From Erythrobacter sp. JK5 (GTDB taxonomy: Bacteria > Pseudomonadota > Alphaproteobacteria > Sphingomonadales > Sphingomonadaceae), in assembly GCF_018205975.1 (NCBI RefSeq), contig NZ_CP073577.1, positions 2,356,001 through 2,420,000 of the forward strand: a stretch of 64,000 bases of DNA, in the 5' to 3' direction. This document shows positions 1-8,959 of this stretch, piece after piece. Position 1 is the first letter of the stretch. Each line of letters opens with the position of its first letter. Below the pieces are notes generated by a model. That model saw only the letters and a list, made by a program, of their open reading frames with translations. It was not told the DNA's origin and made no database searches. The translations under genes were made by a program, and so were the position numbers.

Positions 1-175
1 TTTCGTCGAGCAGCCGCTCGATCGTGTCGTTGCGTTCGCGCAGCGCCGATACCTCGGCGGCGAGCGCGAACACGGTCGAATACAGCCGGTCAAGCGCCGG
101 GTCGTCGAAATATTCGGGGCGCTTGCCCTTGGCGCGCTTGCCCGACAGCGCGACCCAGTCGATCCCCTCGGTCAC
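1..175 (-). CDS. hypothetical protein (N-terminal part, runs off window)
   Basis: Only about 58 N-terminal residues are visible; the gene continues beyond the left edge. A GTG start shares four bases (GTGA) with the stop of the upstream methyltransferase gene, which implies translational coupling and a common operon. The visible part contains a basic stretch (SGKRAKGKRPEYF) followed by an amphipathic, coiled-coil-like helix rich in Leu, Glu and Arg that ends in LRERNDTIERLLDE. I do not recognise the family. The reading frame is supported by the overlap, by high third-position GC and by the absence of stops to the edge. Confidence 0.6.
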   Translation of the reverse strand, partial: MTEGIDWVALSGKRAKGKRPEYFDDPALDRLYSTVFALAAEVSALRERNDTIERLLDE

Positions 176-1398
176 GCCGCTGCCGCCTGGCTTGCCTGTT
201 TCTGGGCGGGCTTCCACGCGCCATAGGCGTTCCAGATCGCGGCGCGGCCGAAATCCTCCTCGCCGTCGTCGGGCGAAGGCGGGAAGATCGCCGGATCGAC
301 CACCGCCCGTACGCCGGCGACAAACTGGCTTTCGCGCGGGAACCCGGCCTCGGCCATCACCTGCTTCAAGTCCTGCCCGTGCATCGCCGACCAGAATGGC
401 TCGTTGTTGTTGAACGCATCCCAGTCGCGCATGAACTGTTCGAACAGCGGCATGTCGTCGGAATATTGCGGCTGTTCGATATGCAGGATCAGCCCGCCCG
501 GCGCGAGCACGCGGTTGGCTTCGGCCAGCAGTTTCGGCATCGCCTTGCTCGAAAGCTCGTGCAGGAACATCGTCGTCTGCACCCAATCGAAACTGCCATC
601 GGCCCAGCGCGACAGGTCTTCGCCAGAAGCCTGCACGAACCGGATGTTCTTGACCCCCATCGCCGCCGCGCGCGCCGCGCCATAGCGCAAGGAAGCCGCG
701 GCGGTGTCGATTGCGATCACTTCCGCTTGCGGAAAGGCCTGCGCGATCGGCACCGCGTTGTGGCCGACGGTGCAGCCGATATCGAGGATGCGTTTGGGCT
801 GCCAGTCGGGGCGTTCCTTCTTCACCCATTCGACCACCGCCTGACCGCCGCCATCGTTGAGCCCGCCCAGCGCGCCGCCGGTGGTTGCAAACAACCCGAC
901 ATCATAATTCGCGCCGACCGTGACGTCGCCGGGGCGCTCCTCGGAATGATAGCCGCCCGGCTGGCAATGGATGTCGACCGCGGTCTGGTAGTGCGGCTGC
1001 GCGACCGCGGGATCGAGTTCGAGCATGTCCGAATGCTCGTTATACTGGCTCGCCATGGCGTCGAGTTCGTCGAGCTGGCGCAGCACAACCTGCCGCCCGA
1101 AATGCTGGCGCATTTCCATCGAGTTGCGCTTCAACGCCGACCACATGCGGTGCCACGAATCCTTGTTCATCGCGTCGCGGATCTCGTAGCGGTGTTCGGG
1201 ATCGCGGCCATGCTCGGCGCGAAACGCCGGCAGCACGCGCCGTTCGTACGCGATCCGGTTGCCCGCGCCGATCGGCCCCGAAAGGTAGCGGTTGAAGTGC
1301 GTGAGGAAATTGAACCGCGCCGCTTCGTCGTGATTGGTGCGCGGCATCATCGGATGGCGCGTCAGCGCGGTGTAGGGCGGGGGCAGATCGGAAGCCAT
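172..1398 (-). CDS. class I SAM-dependent methyltransferase
   Basis: This is a 408-residue protein. A Rossmann-type SAM-binding domain begins near residue 200: motif I is LDIGCTVGHN (about 205-214), an acidic residue at the end of strand beta-2 follows (AIDTA, D231), and a motif-IV-like FDWVQTTMFLHEL lies near 270-282. The N-terminal 200 residues form an extra family-specific domain, so the protein is larger than a minimal methyltransferase. The substrate is unknown. The ATG is preceded by AGGTGAG. The gene is divergent from putA, and an 18-bp palindrome lies directly upstream of the ribosome-binding site. It is translationally coupled to the partial downstream gene. Confidence 0.85.
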   Translation of the reverse strand: MASDLPPPYTALTRHPMMPRTNHDEAARFNFLTHFNRYLSGPIGAGNRIAYERRVLPAFRAEHGRDPEHRYEIRDAMNKDSWHRMWSALKRNSMEMRQHFGRQVVLRQLDELDAMASQYNEHSDMLELDPAVAQPHYQTAVDIHCQPGGYHSEERPGDVTVGANYDVGLFATTGGALGGLNDGGGQAVVEWVKKERPDWQPKRILDIGCTVGHNAVPIAQAFPQAEVIAIDTAAASLRYGAARAAAMGVKNIRFVQASGEDLSRWADGSFDWVQTTMFLHELSSKAMPKLLAEANRVLAPGGLILHIEQPQYSDDMPLFEQFMRDWDAFNNNEPFWSAMHGQDLKQVMAEAGFPRESQFVAGVRAVVDPAIFPPSPDDGEEDFGRAAIWNAYGAWKPAQKQASQAAAA

Positions 1399-1414
1399 GA
1401 ACTCACCTATTGTA

Positions 1415-1432
1415 AATTTGTCCGGACAAATT
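1415..1432. promoter_or_regulatory. 18-bp perfect palindrome, probable operator
   Basis: AATTTGTCCGGACAAATT is a perfect inverted repeat. It sits 17 bases upstream of the methyltransferase ATG, in the roughly 200-bp divergent promoter region shared with putA. Its form (TTGTC/GACAA arms) resembles operators of FadR-type GntR regulators, but the cognate regulator is not in the window. Binding here would block transcription toward the methyltransferase and might also affect putA. Confidence 0.6.
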
Positions 1433-1595
1433 CGCGCGAACCATCCGTGTTGTCAACTCCAACCCTGCATACCGGGGCTTCGTTCCGCCGTCCTTGATCG
1501 CGCGCAAACGACCGGGCGGGCAGGCTGCGCTTGAAGTCGCCGCTTTCCGGGTCCAGATCGCTGCCATTCGACTCGGTTTCAGGATCCGCCCCCAA

Positions 1596-4500
1596 GTGAA
1601 CGCCCCCGACTTTACCTCTGCCCAGATGCTCGATCGCAGCGAATTGCGCCGCGCCTTCCGCGCCGAGGAGGAGGCCTGCATCGCCGAGCGGCTCGAACAG
1701 GCACGCCCGGCGGCCAAGGTGCACGACCGCGCGGCGGCACTGGCGATCGAGCTGATCGAGGGCGCACGCGCGAAGAAAGCGAGCGGGATCGACGCGTTCC
1801 TGCAGCAATTCGGGCTCGACACCGAAGAAGGCATCGCGCTGATGTGCCTTGCCGAAGCGCTGCTGCGCGTGCCCGATGCCGACACCGCCGACGCGCTGAT
1901 CAAGGACAAGATCGAACCGATCGACTGGGGCGAGCACCTCGGCGAAAGCGCCTCGACCTTCGTCAACGCCGCGACCTTCTCGTTGATGCTGACCGGCGAA
2001 GTGCTCGAACAGCCCGACGCCCACCAGCGGGGCATGGGATCGACGCTCAAGCGGACGGTCAACCGGCTCGGCGAACCGGTAATCCGCAAGGCGACCTTGC
2101 AGGCGATGCGCATCCTCGGCGGGCAGTTCGTCTACGGCCGGACCATCGACGAAGCGCTCAAACGCGCCAAGCCGGAGCGGGCGAAGGGGCTGACGCATTC
2201 GTTCGACATGCTCGGCGAAGCGGCGATGACCTATGGTGATGCGGAGAAGTACCGCCAGGCCTACGACCGCGCGCTCGATCGGCTGGCGGCCGAGGCGAGC
2301 GGCGGGATCGACCCGTCCCCGGGCATCTCGGTCAAGCTGTCGGCACTGCATCCGAAGTACGATGTCTTCCACGCCGAGAAAGCGCGCGCCGATATCGTTC
2401 CGGTGGTGAAGGCGCTGGCGATGAAGGCGCGCGATGCGAACATTCACTTCACCGTCGACGCTGAGGAAGCCGAGCGGCTCGAACTCTCGCTCGACATCAT
2501 CGAGGCGCTGGTCGGCGATGACGAGCTGTTCACCCGCGCGGACGGCTCGCGCTGGGAAGGGTTCGGGCTGGCGCTGCAGGCCTACCAGAAACGCGGCGTG
2601 CCGCTGTGCGACTGGGTCGCGAAACTCGCGCGGCGGCACGGGCGCAAGCTGTTCGTGCGGCTGGTCAAGGGCGCATACTGGGACAGCGAGATCAAGATCT
2701 CGCAGGTCGGCGGTTATGCCGACTACCCGGTCTTCACGCGCAAGCTCGCCACCGACGTGTCCTACCTCGCCTGCGCCGCGCGGCTGTTCGAGCACGACGA
2801 CGTGATCAAGCCCGCGTTCGCCACCCACAACGCCTACACCATCGCAGCGGTGAAGGAGATGAGTTCCGGCAAATCCTTTGAATTCCAGAGGCTCCACGGC
2901 ATGGGCGAGGAAGTCTACGACGCGCTGCACAAGCTCGAAGGCAATTCCCGCACCCCCGTCCGCATCTACGCGCCGGTCGGCGGGCACAAGGAGCTGCTCG
3001 CCTATCTCGTACGCCGCCTGCTCGAAAACGGCGCCAACACCAGCTTCGTCAACCGCATGGGCGATGCCGATGTTCCGGCGGAGGAACTGGTCGGCGATCC
3101 GGTGGCGGAGCTTGCGGCGATGGAGCCGCGCCGCAACCCGGCGATCCCGCTGCCCAAGGACATTTTCGGCGAGCGGAAGAACAGCGCCGGGATCGACCTC
3201 GCCGATCCGCTGGTGCTGGGGCCGTTGCAGGCGCAGTTGGGCGAGCTGGCGAGCCGCGACTGGAGCGCCGAGCCAACGTTTCCCGCCGAAGAAGCGGGCG
3301 AAATCGCGCCGATCACCTCGCCGCAGGACACGCGCATCGAAGTCGGCACCCGCCGCGACGCCACGCCCGCCGAAGTCGACGCTGCGATCGCCCGTGCGCT
3401 CGAAATCCAGCCGGGCTGGGATGCGCTGGGCGGAGAGAAACGCGCGGTTCTGCTCGAAGAGGCCGCCAACCTGTTCGAAGCGCACACGCCCGAATTCCTG
3501 TCGCTGTGCCAGCGCGAAGCGGGCAAGACGCTGCTCGATGCGGTGCTCGAACTGCGCGAGGCGGTCGATTTCCTGCGTTACTACGCCAGCGAGGCGCGGC
3601 GGCAGTTTGCCGAACCGATGATCCTCCCCGGCCCGACCGGCGAGGAGAACACGCTGAGCCTCCACGGGCGCGGGGTGTTCGCCACCATCAGCCCGTGGAA
3701 TTTCCCGCTCGCGATCTTCATCGGCATGGCGTCGGCCGCGCTCGCCGCGGGCAACAGCGTCATTGCCAAGCCGGCCGAGCAGACCCCGCTGATCGCCGCG
3801 CTCGCGGTGAAGCTGTGCCACGCAGCGGGCATTCCGCCCGAAGCGCTGCAACTGCTCCCCGGCGCGGGCGAAGTCGGTCAGGCGATCACCTCCGACCCGC
3901 GCATTGCCGGGGTCGCCTTCACCGGATCGACCGAGACCGCGCGCGCCATCAACCGCACGCTCGCCGCGCGCGATGCGCCGATCGCGACGCTGATCGCCGA
4001 AACCGGCGGGCAGAACGCGATGATCGTCGATTCCTCCGCGCTGCCCGAACAGGTGGTGCGCGACGTGCTCGCCAGCGCGTTCCAGAGCGCGGGCCAGCGC
4101 TGCTCGGCGCTGCGGGTGCTGTACCTGCAGGACGACGTCGCCGACGAGATGCTGGCGATGATCCGCGGCGGGTTCGAAGCGCTCACGGTGGGCGATCCGG
4201 CGGAACTCGCCACCGATGTCGGCCCGGTGATCGACGGCGATGCCCACGCCGCGCTCGAACGCCATGTCGCGCGCTGCAAGAAGCAGGGGCGGCCGATCGA
4301 CCGCGTGGCGCTGCCGCGAAGCACCGCCAACGGCCATTTCGTCGCGCCGACGATCATCGAGATCGATTCGATCCTCGATCTCAATCGCGAGAATTTCGGC
4401 CCGGTGCTGCATGTCGCGCGTTTCCGCGCCGACGATCTCGGCCGGGTGATCGCAGACATCAACGCATGCCAGTACGGCCTGACGCTCGGCCTGCACAGCC

Positions 4501-4733
4501 GGATCGAGGCCACCCGGCGCTTCGTCCAGGCGCGCGCCTGCGTCGGCAATTTCTACGTCAACCGCAACCAGATCGGCGCGGTGGTCGAAAGCCAGCCGTT
4601 CGGCGGAGAAGGGCTGTCGGGCACCGGACCCAAGGCCGGCGGCCCGCACTATCTCGCGCGCTTCGCCACCGAACGCGTGACCTGCATCGACACGACGGCG
4701 GCGGGCGGAAACGCCAGCCTGCTTGCAAGCTGA
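1596..4733 (+). CDS. putA: bifunctional proline dehydrogenase / L-glutamate-gamma-semialdehyde dehydrogenase PutA
   Basis: The enzyme oxidises proline to P5C with FAD and then converts glutamate semialdehyde to glutamate with NAD+. The proline dehydrogenase barrel occupies roughly residues 120-450 and includes FEFQRLHGMGEE near 430. The aldehyde dehydrogenase domain spans roughly 510-1000 with SPWNFPLAIF (about 699), FTGST (about 775), AETGGQNAMIV (about 801) and the catalytic Cys in SAGQRCSAL (about 836). There is no N-terminal ribbon-helix-helix DNA-binding domain, so this PutA is not self-regulating. GTG 1596 is chosen because it gives the usual length of about 1045 residues. ATG 1626 and TTG 1494 are alternatives, and none has a strong ribosome-binding site. 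The region opposite is open for more than 1000 codons but is only a high-GC shadow. Confidence 0.95.
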   Translation: MNAPDFTSAQMLDRSELRRAFRAEEEACIAERLEQARPAAKVHDRAAALAIELIEGARAKKASGIDAFLQQFGLDTEEGIALMCLAEALLRVPDADTADALIKDKIEPIDWGEHLGESASTFVNAATFSLMLTGEVLEQPDAHQRGMGSTLKRTVNRLGEPVIRKATLQAMRILGGQFVYGRTIDEALKRAKPERAKGLTHSFDMLGEAAMTYGDAEKYRQAYDRALDRLAAEASGGIDPSPGISVKLSALHPKYDVFHAEKARADIVPVVKALAMKARDANIHFTVDAEEAERLELSLDIIEALVGDDELFTRADGSRWEGFGLALQAYQKRGVPLCDWVAKLARRHGRKLFVRLVKGAYWDSEIKISQVGGYADYPVFTRKLATDVSYLACAARLFEHDDVIKPAFATHNAYTIAAVKEMSSGKSFEFQRLHGMGEEVYDALHKLEGNSRTPVRIYAPVGGHKELLAYLVRRLLENGANTSFVNRMGDADVPAEELVGDPVAELAAMEPRRNPAIPLPKDIFGERKNSAGIDLADPLVLGPLQAQLGELASRDWSAEPTFPAEEAGEIAPITSPQDTRIEVGTRRDATPAEVDAAIARALEIQPGWDALGGEKRAVLLEEAANLFEAHTPEFLSLCQREAGKTLLDAVLELREAVDFLRYYASEARRQFAEPMILPGPTGEENTLSLHGRGVFATISPWNFPLAIFIGMASAALAAGNSVIAKPAEQTPLIAALAVKLCHAAGIPPEALQLLPGAGEVGQAITSDPRIAGVAFTGSTETARAINRTLAARDAPIATLIAETGGQNAMIVDSSALPEQVVRDVLASAFQSAGQRCSALRVLYLQDDVADEMLAMIRGGFEALTVGDPAELATDVGPVIDGDAHAALERHVARCKKQGRPIDRVALPRSTANGHFVAPTIIEIDSILDLNRENFGPVLHVARFRADDLGRVIADINACQYGLTLGLHSRIEATRRFVQARACVGNFYVNRNQIGAVVESQPFGGEGLSGTGPKAGGPHYLARFATERVTCIDTTAAGGNASLLAS

Positions 4734-4747
4734 AACAGAGACTTGTT

Positions 4748-5290
4748 ATGCAGCGCCGCATGAAACGCTTCCTCACCCATCTTTTTGCCCTGCTGGCGCT
4801 CGTCTGGAGCGGCCCGGCGCTCGCCGACGTCCAGATCCACTTCCATTCGTTCAACGGATCGGTGCTGTTCGGGCGCTATCCGCACACCTTCGTCGTGCTC
4901 GAAGGGACGCTGGAGGAAACCGGCGAGGTCGTGAACGAGAATTACGGCTTTTCCGCGCGCAAGGTGACCCCGGCGATCCTCAACGGCCCGGTCGAACACA
5001 TGGTGCTGGCCGAAAGCGAGAAGAACATCCGCAAGACCAACCGCCATTTCACCATCGACCTGACCGATGCGCAATATCGCCAGGTCGTCGCCGAAGTGCG
5101 CCGATGGCAGAACGCACCGGGCAAGTATTACGATCTGGAAAGCCGCAACTGCATCCATTTCGTCGGCAAGATCGCGCAGCTGCTGGGGCTGAAGGTCGAT
5201 TACCCGCAAAAGATGCTCCGCCGGCCCAAGGCATGGCTGAACCATGTCGCCGCGATGAACCCGAAGCTGGGGGCGAAGGCGGTCAAGTAG
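4748..5290 (+). CDS. exported protein with papain-like (permuted NlpC/LRAT-type) features
   Basis: This is a 180-residue protein with an N-terminal signal peptide (MKRFLTHLFALLALVWSG, cleavage near ALA-DV). The mature part has an early histidine in GRYPHTFVVLEG and a later SRNCIHFVGKIAQLLG. The order His then Asn-Cys is typical of circularly permuted papain-fold cysteine hydrolases, but no exact family is recognised and catalysis is inferred. The gene starts 14 bases after putA and may be co-transcribed. ATG 4748 is used; ATG 4760 is an in-frame alternative. Confidence 0.75.
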   Translation: MQRRMKRFLTHLFALLALVWSGPALADVQIHFHSFNGSVLFGRYPHTFVVLEGTLEETGEVVNENYGFSARKVTPAILNGPVEHMVLAESEKNIRKTNRHFTIDLTDAQYRQVVAEVRRWQNAPGKYYDLESRNCIHFVGKIAQLLGLKVDYPQKMLRRPKAWLNHVAAMNPKLGAKAVK

Positions 5291-5313
5291 CGGGCGCATA
5301 CCGCCACCGTGGA

Positions 5314-5904
5314 TTACGCGTCCTTACCATCCTCGAAAGCATCGAAAATCGCGGTCAGGCCCGGCACCTCGCGTTCCGCCCTGAGCGTGGCGATCGCGTG
5401 TTCGACGTCGATCTCCAGTTCGGTGACATTTCCTTCCCGCGCTTGCGGCACCGCGCCTAGCGACCGCGCCAGACCGAGAGCAGCCTTGTTTTCGGCGAGG
5501 ATGTGCACGCTGAACTCGCGATATCCCTCTCGCCTGCAATCCAGCAGCAGCACCGCAGTGAGCAATCTCGCCAGCCCCAGACCATGATACGCATCGAGAA
5601 CGCCCACGGAAAATTCTGCAGTCAGCGGATCGTCGTCATCGCGAAATGCATGGACGATGCCGATCGCAGGCTTCTCTGAGACATCGCTGCGCAGCGCACC
5701 CCAGGCGATGTGATCATGGCCATCGACGTTTACCAGCTTGTCTAGAACATTCTGCGGCGGTGTCTTCATTCCCGAAAAGAACCGGAGGTATCGCGACCGC
5801 TTCGAAAGCTGCTCGATTCCTTCTCTCAGGCGTTGTTCGTCGTCCTGGCGAACCGCGCGAATGCAGATCGGTGTCCCGTCGTTCAAAGTGGTGTCGATGA
5901 TCAC
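5314..5904 (-). CDS. GNAT family N-acetyltransferase
   Basis: This is a 196-residue protein. It carries the acetyl-CoA-binding motif A region [20 protein letters not shown], followed by an [21 protein letters not shown] helix, which is the typical GNAT motif B. The N-terminal region ([20 protein letters not shown]) resembles the GNAT-domain proteins often annotated as acetyl-CoA synthetase or protein acetyltransferases. The start is GTG 5904, because AGGAG lies eight bases upstream, whereas longer in-frame starts lack a ribosome-binding site. The gene converges with the exported papain-like gene. Confidence 0.85.
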   Translation of the reverse strand: MIIDTTLNDGTPICIRAVRQDDEQRLREGIEQLSKRSRYLRFFSGMKTPPQNVLDKLVNVDGHDHIAWGALRSDVSEKPAIGIVHAFRDDDDPLTAEFSVGVLDAYHGLGLARLLTAVLLLDCRREGYREFSVHILAENKAALGLARSLGAVPQAREGNVTELEIDVEHAIATLRAEREVPGLTAIFDAFEDGKDA

Positions 5905-6044
5905 CCGGCCAGCTCCTGTTCGAGAACGCAGACGACAACACAAAGGCTAGCGCAGAAGGCTATTGCGGGCCATGGCAAAGACAATGTCGGGAAAAGGCAG
6001 GGCGCCTCCTTGCTCTCCGCATCGCCATGAGCGAAGCCTCCCGC

Positions 6045-6599
6045 ATGGCGATTCTTTCCGACAAGTGGATTCGCGAGCAGGCGCAATCGCACGGCATGAT
6101 CGAGCCGTTCGTGGAGGCGCAGCGGCGCGAAGGGTGCATTTCCTACGGCCTCTCCTCCTACGGCTACGACGCGCGGGTCGCGCCCGAGTTCAAGATCTTC
6201 ACCAATGTCGACAGCGCGGTGGTCGACCCGAAGGATTTCGCCGCCAACAGCTTCGTCGATCGCGAGACCGATGTCTGCGTGATCCCGCCCAATTCCTTCG
6301 CGCTCGCCCGCACGGTCGAATATTTCCGCGTGCCCGAGGACGTGCTGGTGATCTGCCTCGGCAAGAGCACCTATGCGCGCTGCGGGATCATCGTGAACGT
6401 CACGCCACTGGAACCGGGCTGGGAAGGCCATGTGACGCTCGAATTCTCGAACACCACCCCGCTACCGGCGAAAATCTATGCCAATGAAGGCGCGTGCCAG
6501 TTCCTGTTCCTGAAAGGGAACGAGCGGCCCGAGGTCACCTATGCCGACCGCGCGGGCAAATATATGGGCCAGAAGGGCGTGACGCTGCCGCGGCTTTGA
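6045..6599 (+). CDS. dcd: dCTP deaminase
   Basis: The enzyme deaminates dCTP to dUTP to supply dTTP synthesis. At 184 residues it has the usual alphaproteobacterial length. Diagnostic segments are [12 protein letters not shown], the [10 protein letters not shown] active-site loop containing the conserved Arg, and GHVTLEFSN with the catalytic Glu. The C-terminal [13 protein letters not shown] is the nucleotide-closing tail. The start at MAILSDKW matches the family; an upstream in-frame ATG at 6027 would add six residues, and neither has a clear ribosome-binding site. Confidence 0.95.
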   Translation: MAILSDKWIREQAQSHGMIEPFVEAQRREGCISYGLSSYGYDARVAPEFKIFTNVDSAVVDPKDFAANSFVDRETDVCVIPPNSFALARTVEYFRVPEDVLVICLGKSTYARCGIIVNVTPLEPGWEGHVTLEFSNTTPLPAKIYANEGACQFLFLKGNERPEVTYADRAGKYMGQKGVTLPRL

Positions 6600-6632
6600 C
6601 GGGGATCGCCGACCGGCCAGGCCACCTGCGGA

Positions 6633-7303
6633 TCAGTCCTCTTCCATTACCAGCCTGTCTTCGCTCACCCCGAGCGCCTGCAGCGCGGTGGCGATGCCCT
6701 CTTCCATCGGGGGCGGGCCGCACAGGTAGAATGTTCCGCTAAAGTCGAGGCCCGCGCTTTCGAGGTATTCGCGGTCGATCTGGCCGTGGTGCGTGCCCCC
6801 ACATCCTCGTCGCTGAGAACGAGGTCGAGCGCCAGCCCCGGCATCCGCTCCAGCTCTTCGCGCAGGATGATGTCCTTTTCCTCGCTGTTCGAAAAGATCA
6901 GGCGATAGCCGTCGAGCGTGCCGTGCTCGGCCTGGCGCGCGCGCAGGATCGACAGGAACGGGGTAAGCCCGGCACCGCCCGCGATGAAGGTGCCTGGCCC
7001 CCGGTCCTCGATCGCGCCCCACGGGTCCTCGATAATCACCCCGTCGCCAGCCTGCATCTGACCGATCTGCTCGGTCACGCCATTGTGCGAAGGATAGGAC
7101 TTGATGGTGAATTGCAGGTGCTCGGCGCCGGGCAGCGAGGTGAAGGTGAAAGGCCGCTTCTCGTCGCGCCAGTCATCGCGATCGAGCGCTAAATCGGTCG
7201 CCTGGCCGGGTGTGAAGTCGTACCCCTCCGGCCGGTCGAAGGTCAGTTCGTTTACGTTGTGCGTTACTGGGCGAATGGCCCTGAGTGTCAGATCGTGCGG
7301 CAT
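6633..7303 (-). pseudogene. flavodoxin/ferredoxin reductase-like FAD-binding oxidoreductase, one-base frameshift
   Basis: Reading two frames together gives a normal reductase of about 223 residues. An FAD-binding beta-barrel comes first (PGQATDLALDRDDWRDEKRPFTFTS), then the NAD(P) domain with AGGAGLTPFLSILRAR and the C-terminal YLCGPPPMEEGI. The frames meet at a run of five C at 6796-6800 (G on the coding strand). One extra G would give DVGGTHHGQIDREYLES and restore the frame. As it stands, the protein terminates near 6665 after a nonsense tail and lacks the CGPPPM motif. Either the gene is inactivated or the base is missing from the sequence. Confidence 0.8.
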
Positions 7304-7693
7304 GAGGGGGTTCCTGTGAGTAGGGTTGGCCCGATCGGCGGGCCGGATGGTTCATGAAATTCAATGGCCTTCCCCCGCCGAGGTTCCCGTCGCACCGGGA
7401 GCTGCGCCCGCCGCTCAAGAGCTCGGAGGCACATCGTTTTCCTACATCGTGGAGAGCTGGCATGATCGCCCTGCCATGCTGGAATCGCTTACCCTCGCTC
7501 CAGAAATCACGTTTCAAGTTGGAGAAGTGTCAACTTCGCATTCTGGGCGTACGACACTCTATTCCTTCGATAATTCGCCCAAATCGCCGGGTGACACCGT
7601 GTCAAGTGTGTCAACTTCGCGGTCCGCCCGAAAGCTGCCCTTTGACTCGCCAGCGTTGCGCGAGCATTGCGCTTAGCCAAAGGAGAAGACCCC
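7304..7693. other. 390-bp intergenic promoter region
   Basis: No convincing gene is seen between the divergent reductase gene and the saccharopine-dehydrogenase-like gene. The right half is lower in GC and holds repeated GTGTCAACTTCGC elements and an inverted repeat, listed separately. It probably contains the promoter of the downstream gene. Confidence 0.5.
7526..7620. repeat. direct repeats GTGTCAACTTCGC plus TGACAC-c-GTGTCA inverted repeat
   Basis: GTGTCAACTTCGC occurs at 7527-7539 and again at 7608-7620. Between them, at 7592-7604, is a perfect inverted repeat: TGACAC, one base, GTGTCA. The second direct repeat lies 74 bases upstream of the ATG at 7694. The arrangement is that of a multi-site operator, for example of a TetR-type regulator; the regulator is unknown. 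Confidence 0.5.
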
Positions 7694-8869
7694 ATGGCAA
7701 CCCCCGAATTCGACATCATCGTCTATGGCGCGACCGGCTATACCGGCCGCCTCGTCGCCGAATATCTGAGCAATCACTACGGATCGCGCGATGACGGGCC
7801 GAAATGGGCGATGGCGGGGCGCAGCCTCGACAAGCTCGAAAGCGTGCGCGACGAAATCGGCGCGCCGGCGACGACGCCGCTGGTCGTCGCCGATGCCGAG
7901 GACATGGCGAGCCTCGAGGCGATGTGCGCGCGGACCAATGTCGTGCTGACCACGGTCGGGCCGTACCAGCTCTATGGCGACAACCTCGTCGCCGCCTGCG
8001 TCAAGACCGGTACCGATTATGCCGACCTGTGCGGCGAGCCGGCGTGGATGGCGGAGAAGATCGCCGAGCATCAGGACGAAGCGGCTAGGACCGGCGCGCA
8101 TATTTGCTTTTCCAGCGGATTCGATTCGATCCCGTTCGATCTCGGCGTGCTGATGACGCAGAAGGTTGCGAACGAGCGCTTCGGCAAGCCCGCGCCGCGC
8201 ATCCGCGGCCGCGTCCGGGCGATGGCCGGCACCTTTTCGGGCGGCACAGCGGCCAGCCTCGGCGCGACGATGAAGGCGGCGGCCAGGAACCCCAGGATCA
8301 TCAACGTGCTGCGCGATCCGTTTGCGCTCGCTCCGGGCTTCGATGGGCCCAGCCAGCCGAGCGGGATGATCCCGATGTACGAAAAGGATCTCGACAAATG
8401 GGCTGCGCCGTTCGTGATGGCGCCGATCAACACCAAGAACGTGCACCGCACCAACTTCCTCGCCGGGCATCCCTATGGGGAGGATTTCCAGTACGACGAG
8501 ATGGTGCTCACCAGCCCCGGCGAGGCGGGCAAGAAGATGGCCGAGGCGGCGGTCGAGATGATGAAGAACCCGTTCGGTGCGAAGCCGCCCAAGCCAGGCG
8601 AAGGGCCGAGCAAGGAAGAGCGCGAGAACGGATACTACGACGTGCTGTTCGTCGCCGAAATGCCCGATGGCGACACGGTGCATTATGGGGTCAAGGGCAA
8701 GTACGATCCGGGTTACGGCTCGACCAGCCGGATGCTGGCCGAGACCGGGATCGCGCTGCTGTCATGCGACAAGCCGGGCGGGATCGGGACGCCGGGCTAC
8801 TTCCTCGGCGAAGACCTGGTGAAGCGGCTCGAGGAGCACGCCGAACTGACATTCGCGGCGGAGAACTGA
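7694..8869 (+). CDS. saccharopine dehydrogenase-like oxidoreductase (trans-acting enoyl reductase type)
   Basis: This is a 391-residue NAD(P)-dependent oxidoreductase. The dinucleotide-binding motif IIVYGATGYTGRLVAEYL is at residues about 8-25, followed by AGRSLDKLESVR. A central segment, GFDSIPFDLGV, is characteristic of the saccharopine-dehydrogenase-like family that includes trans-acting enoyl reductases of lipid synthesis in mycobacteria. True lysine metabolism is unlikely. The start is fixed by AGGAGA upstream of ATG 7694. The gene is monocistronic and is followed by hairpins. Confidence 0.85.
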   Translation: MATPEFDIIVYGATGYTGRLVAEYLSNHYGSRDDGPKWAMAGRSLDKLESVRDEIGAPATTPLVVADAEDMASLEAMCARTNVVLTTVGPYQLYGDNLVAACVKTGTDYADLCGEPAWMAEKIAEHQDEAARTGAHICFSSGFDSIPFDLGVLMTQKVANERFGKPAPRIRGRVRAMAGTFSGGTAASLGATMKAAARNPRIINVLRDPFALAPGFDGPSQPSGMIPMYEKDLDKWAAPFVMAPINTKNVHRTNFLAGHPYGEDFQYDEMVLTSPGEAGKKMAEAAVEMMKNPFGAKPPKPGEGPSKEERENGYYDVLFVAEMPDGDTVHYGVKGKYDPGYGSTSRMLAETGIALLSCDKPGGIGTPGYFLGEDLVKRLEEHAELTFAAEN

Positions 8870-8888
8870 GCCGTCACGAACCCAGAGA

Positions 8889-8953
8889 GTTCCTGCGAAA
8901 GCGGGAACCAATCCAATGCGGGCAAGATGGGCTCCTGCCTTCGCAGGAGCCCA
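8889..8953. terminator. paired hairpins, bidirectional terminator
   Basis: Two stem-loops lie between convergent genes. The first pairs GTTCCTGC with GCGGGAAC (8889-8908, one G-T pair). The second is a perfect 11-bp stem, TGGGCTCCTGC with GCAGGAGCCCA, around the loop CTTC (8928-8953). They can end transcription from both sides. Confidence 0.7.
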
Positions 8954-8959
8954 TAATCG

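Noticed and set aside
1407..4649. Very long open frame on the minus strand opposite putA
   Set aside because: Its translation is low-complexity (His, Arg, Ala, Gly rich) with no domain and lies antisense to a clear PutA; it is an effect of high third-position GC.
8889..8953. Dispersed palindromic repeat element
   Set aside because: The paired hairpins look like a repeat family, but no second copy was seen in the window, so they are called terminators.
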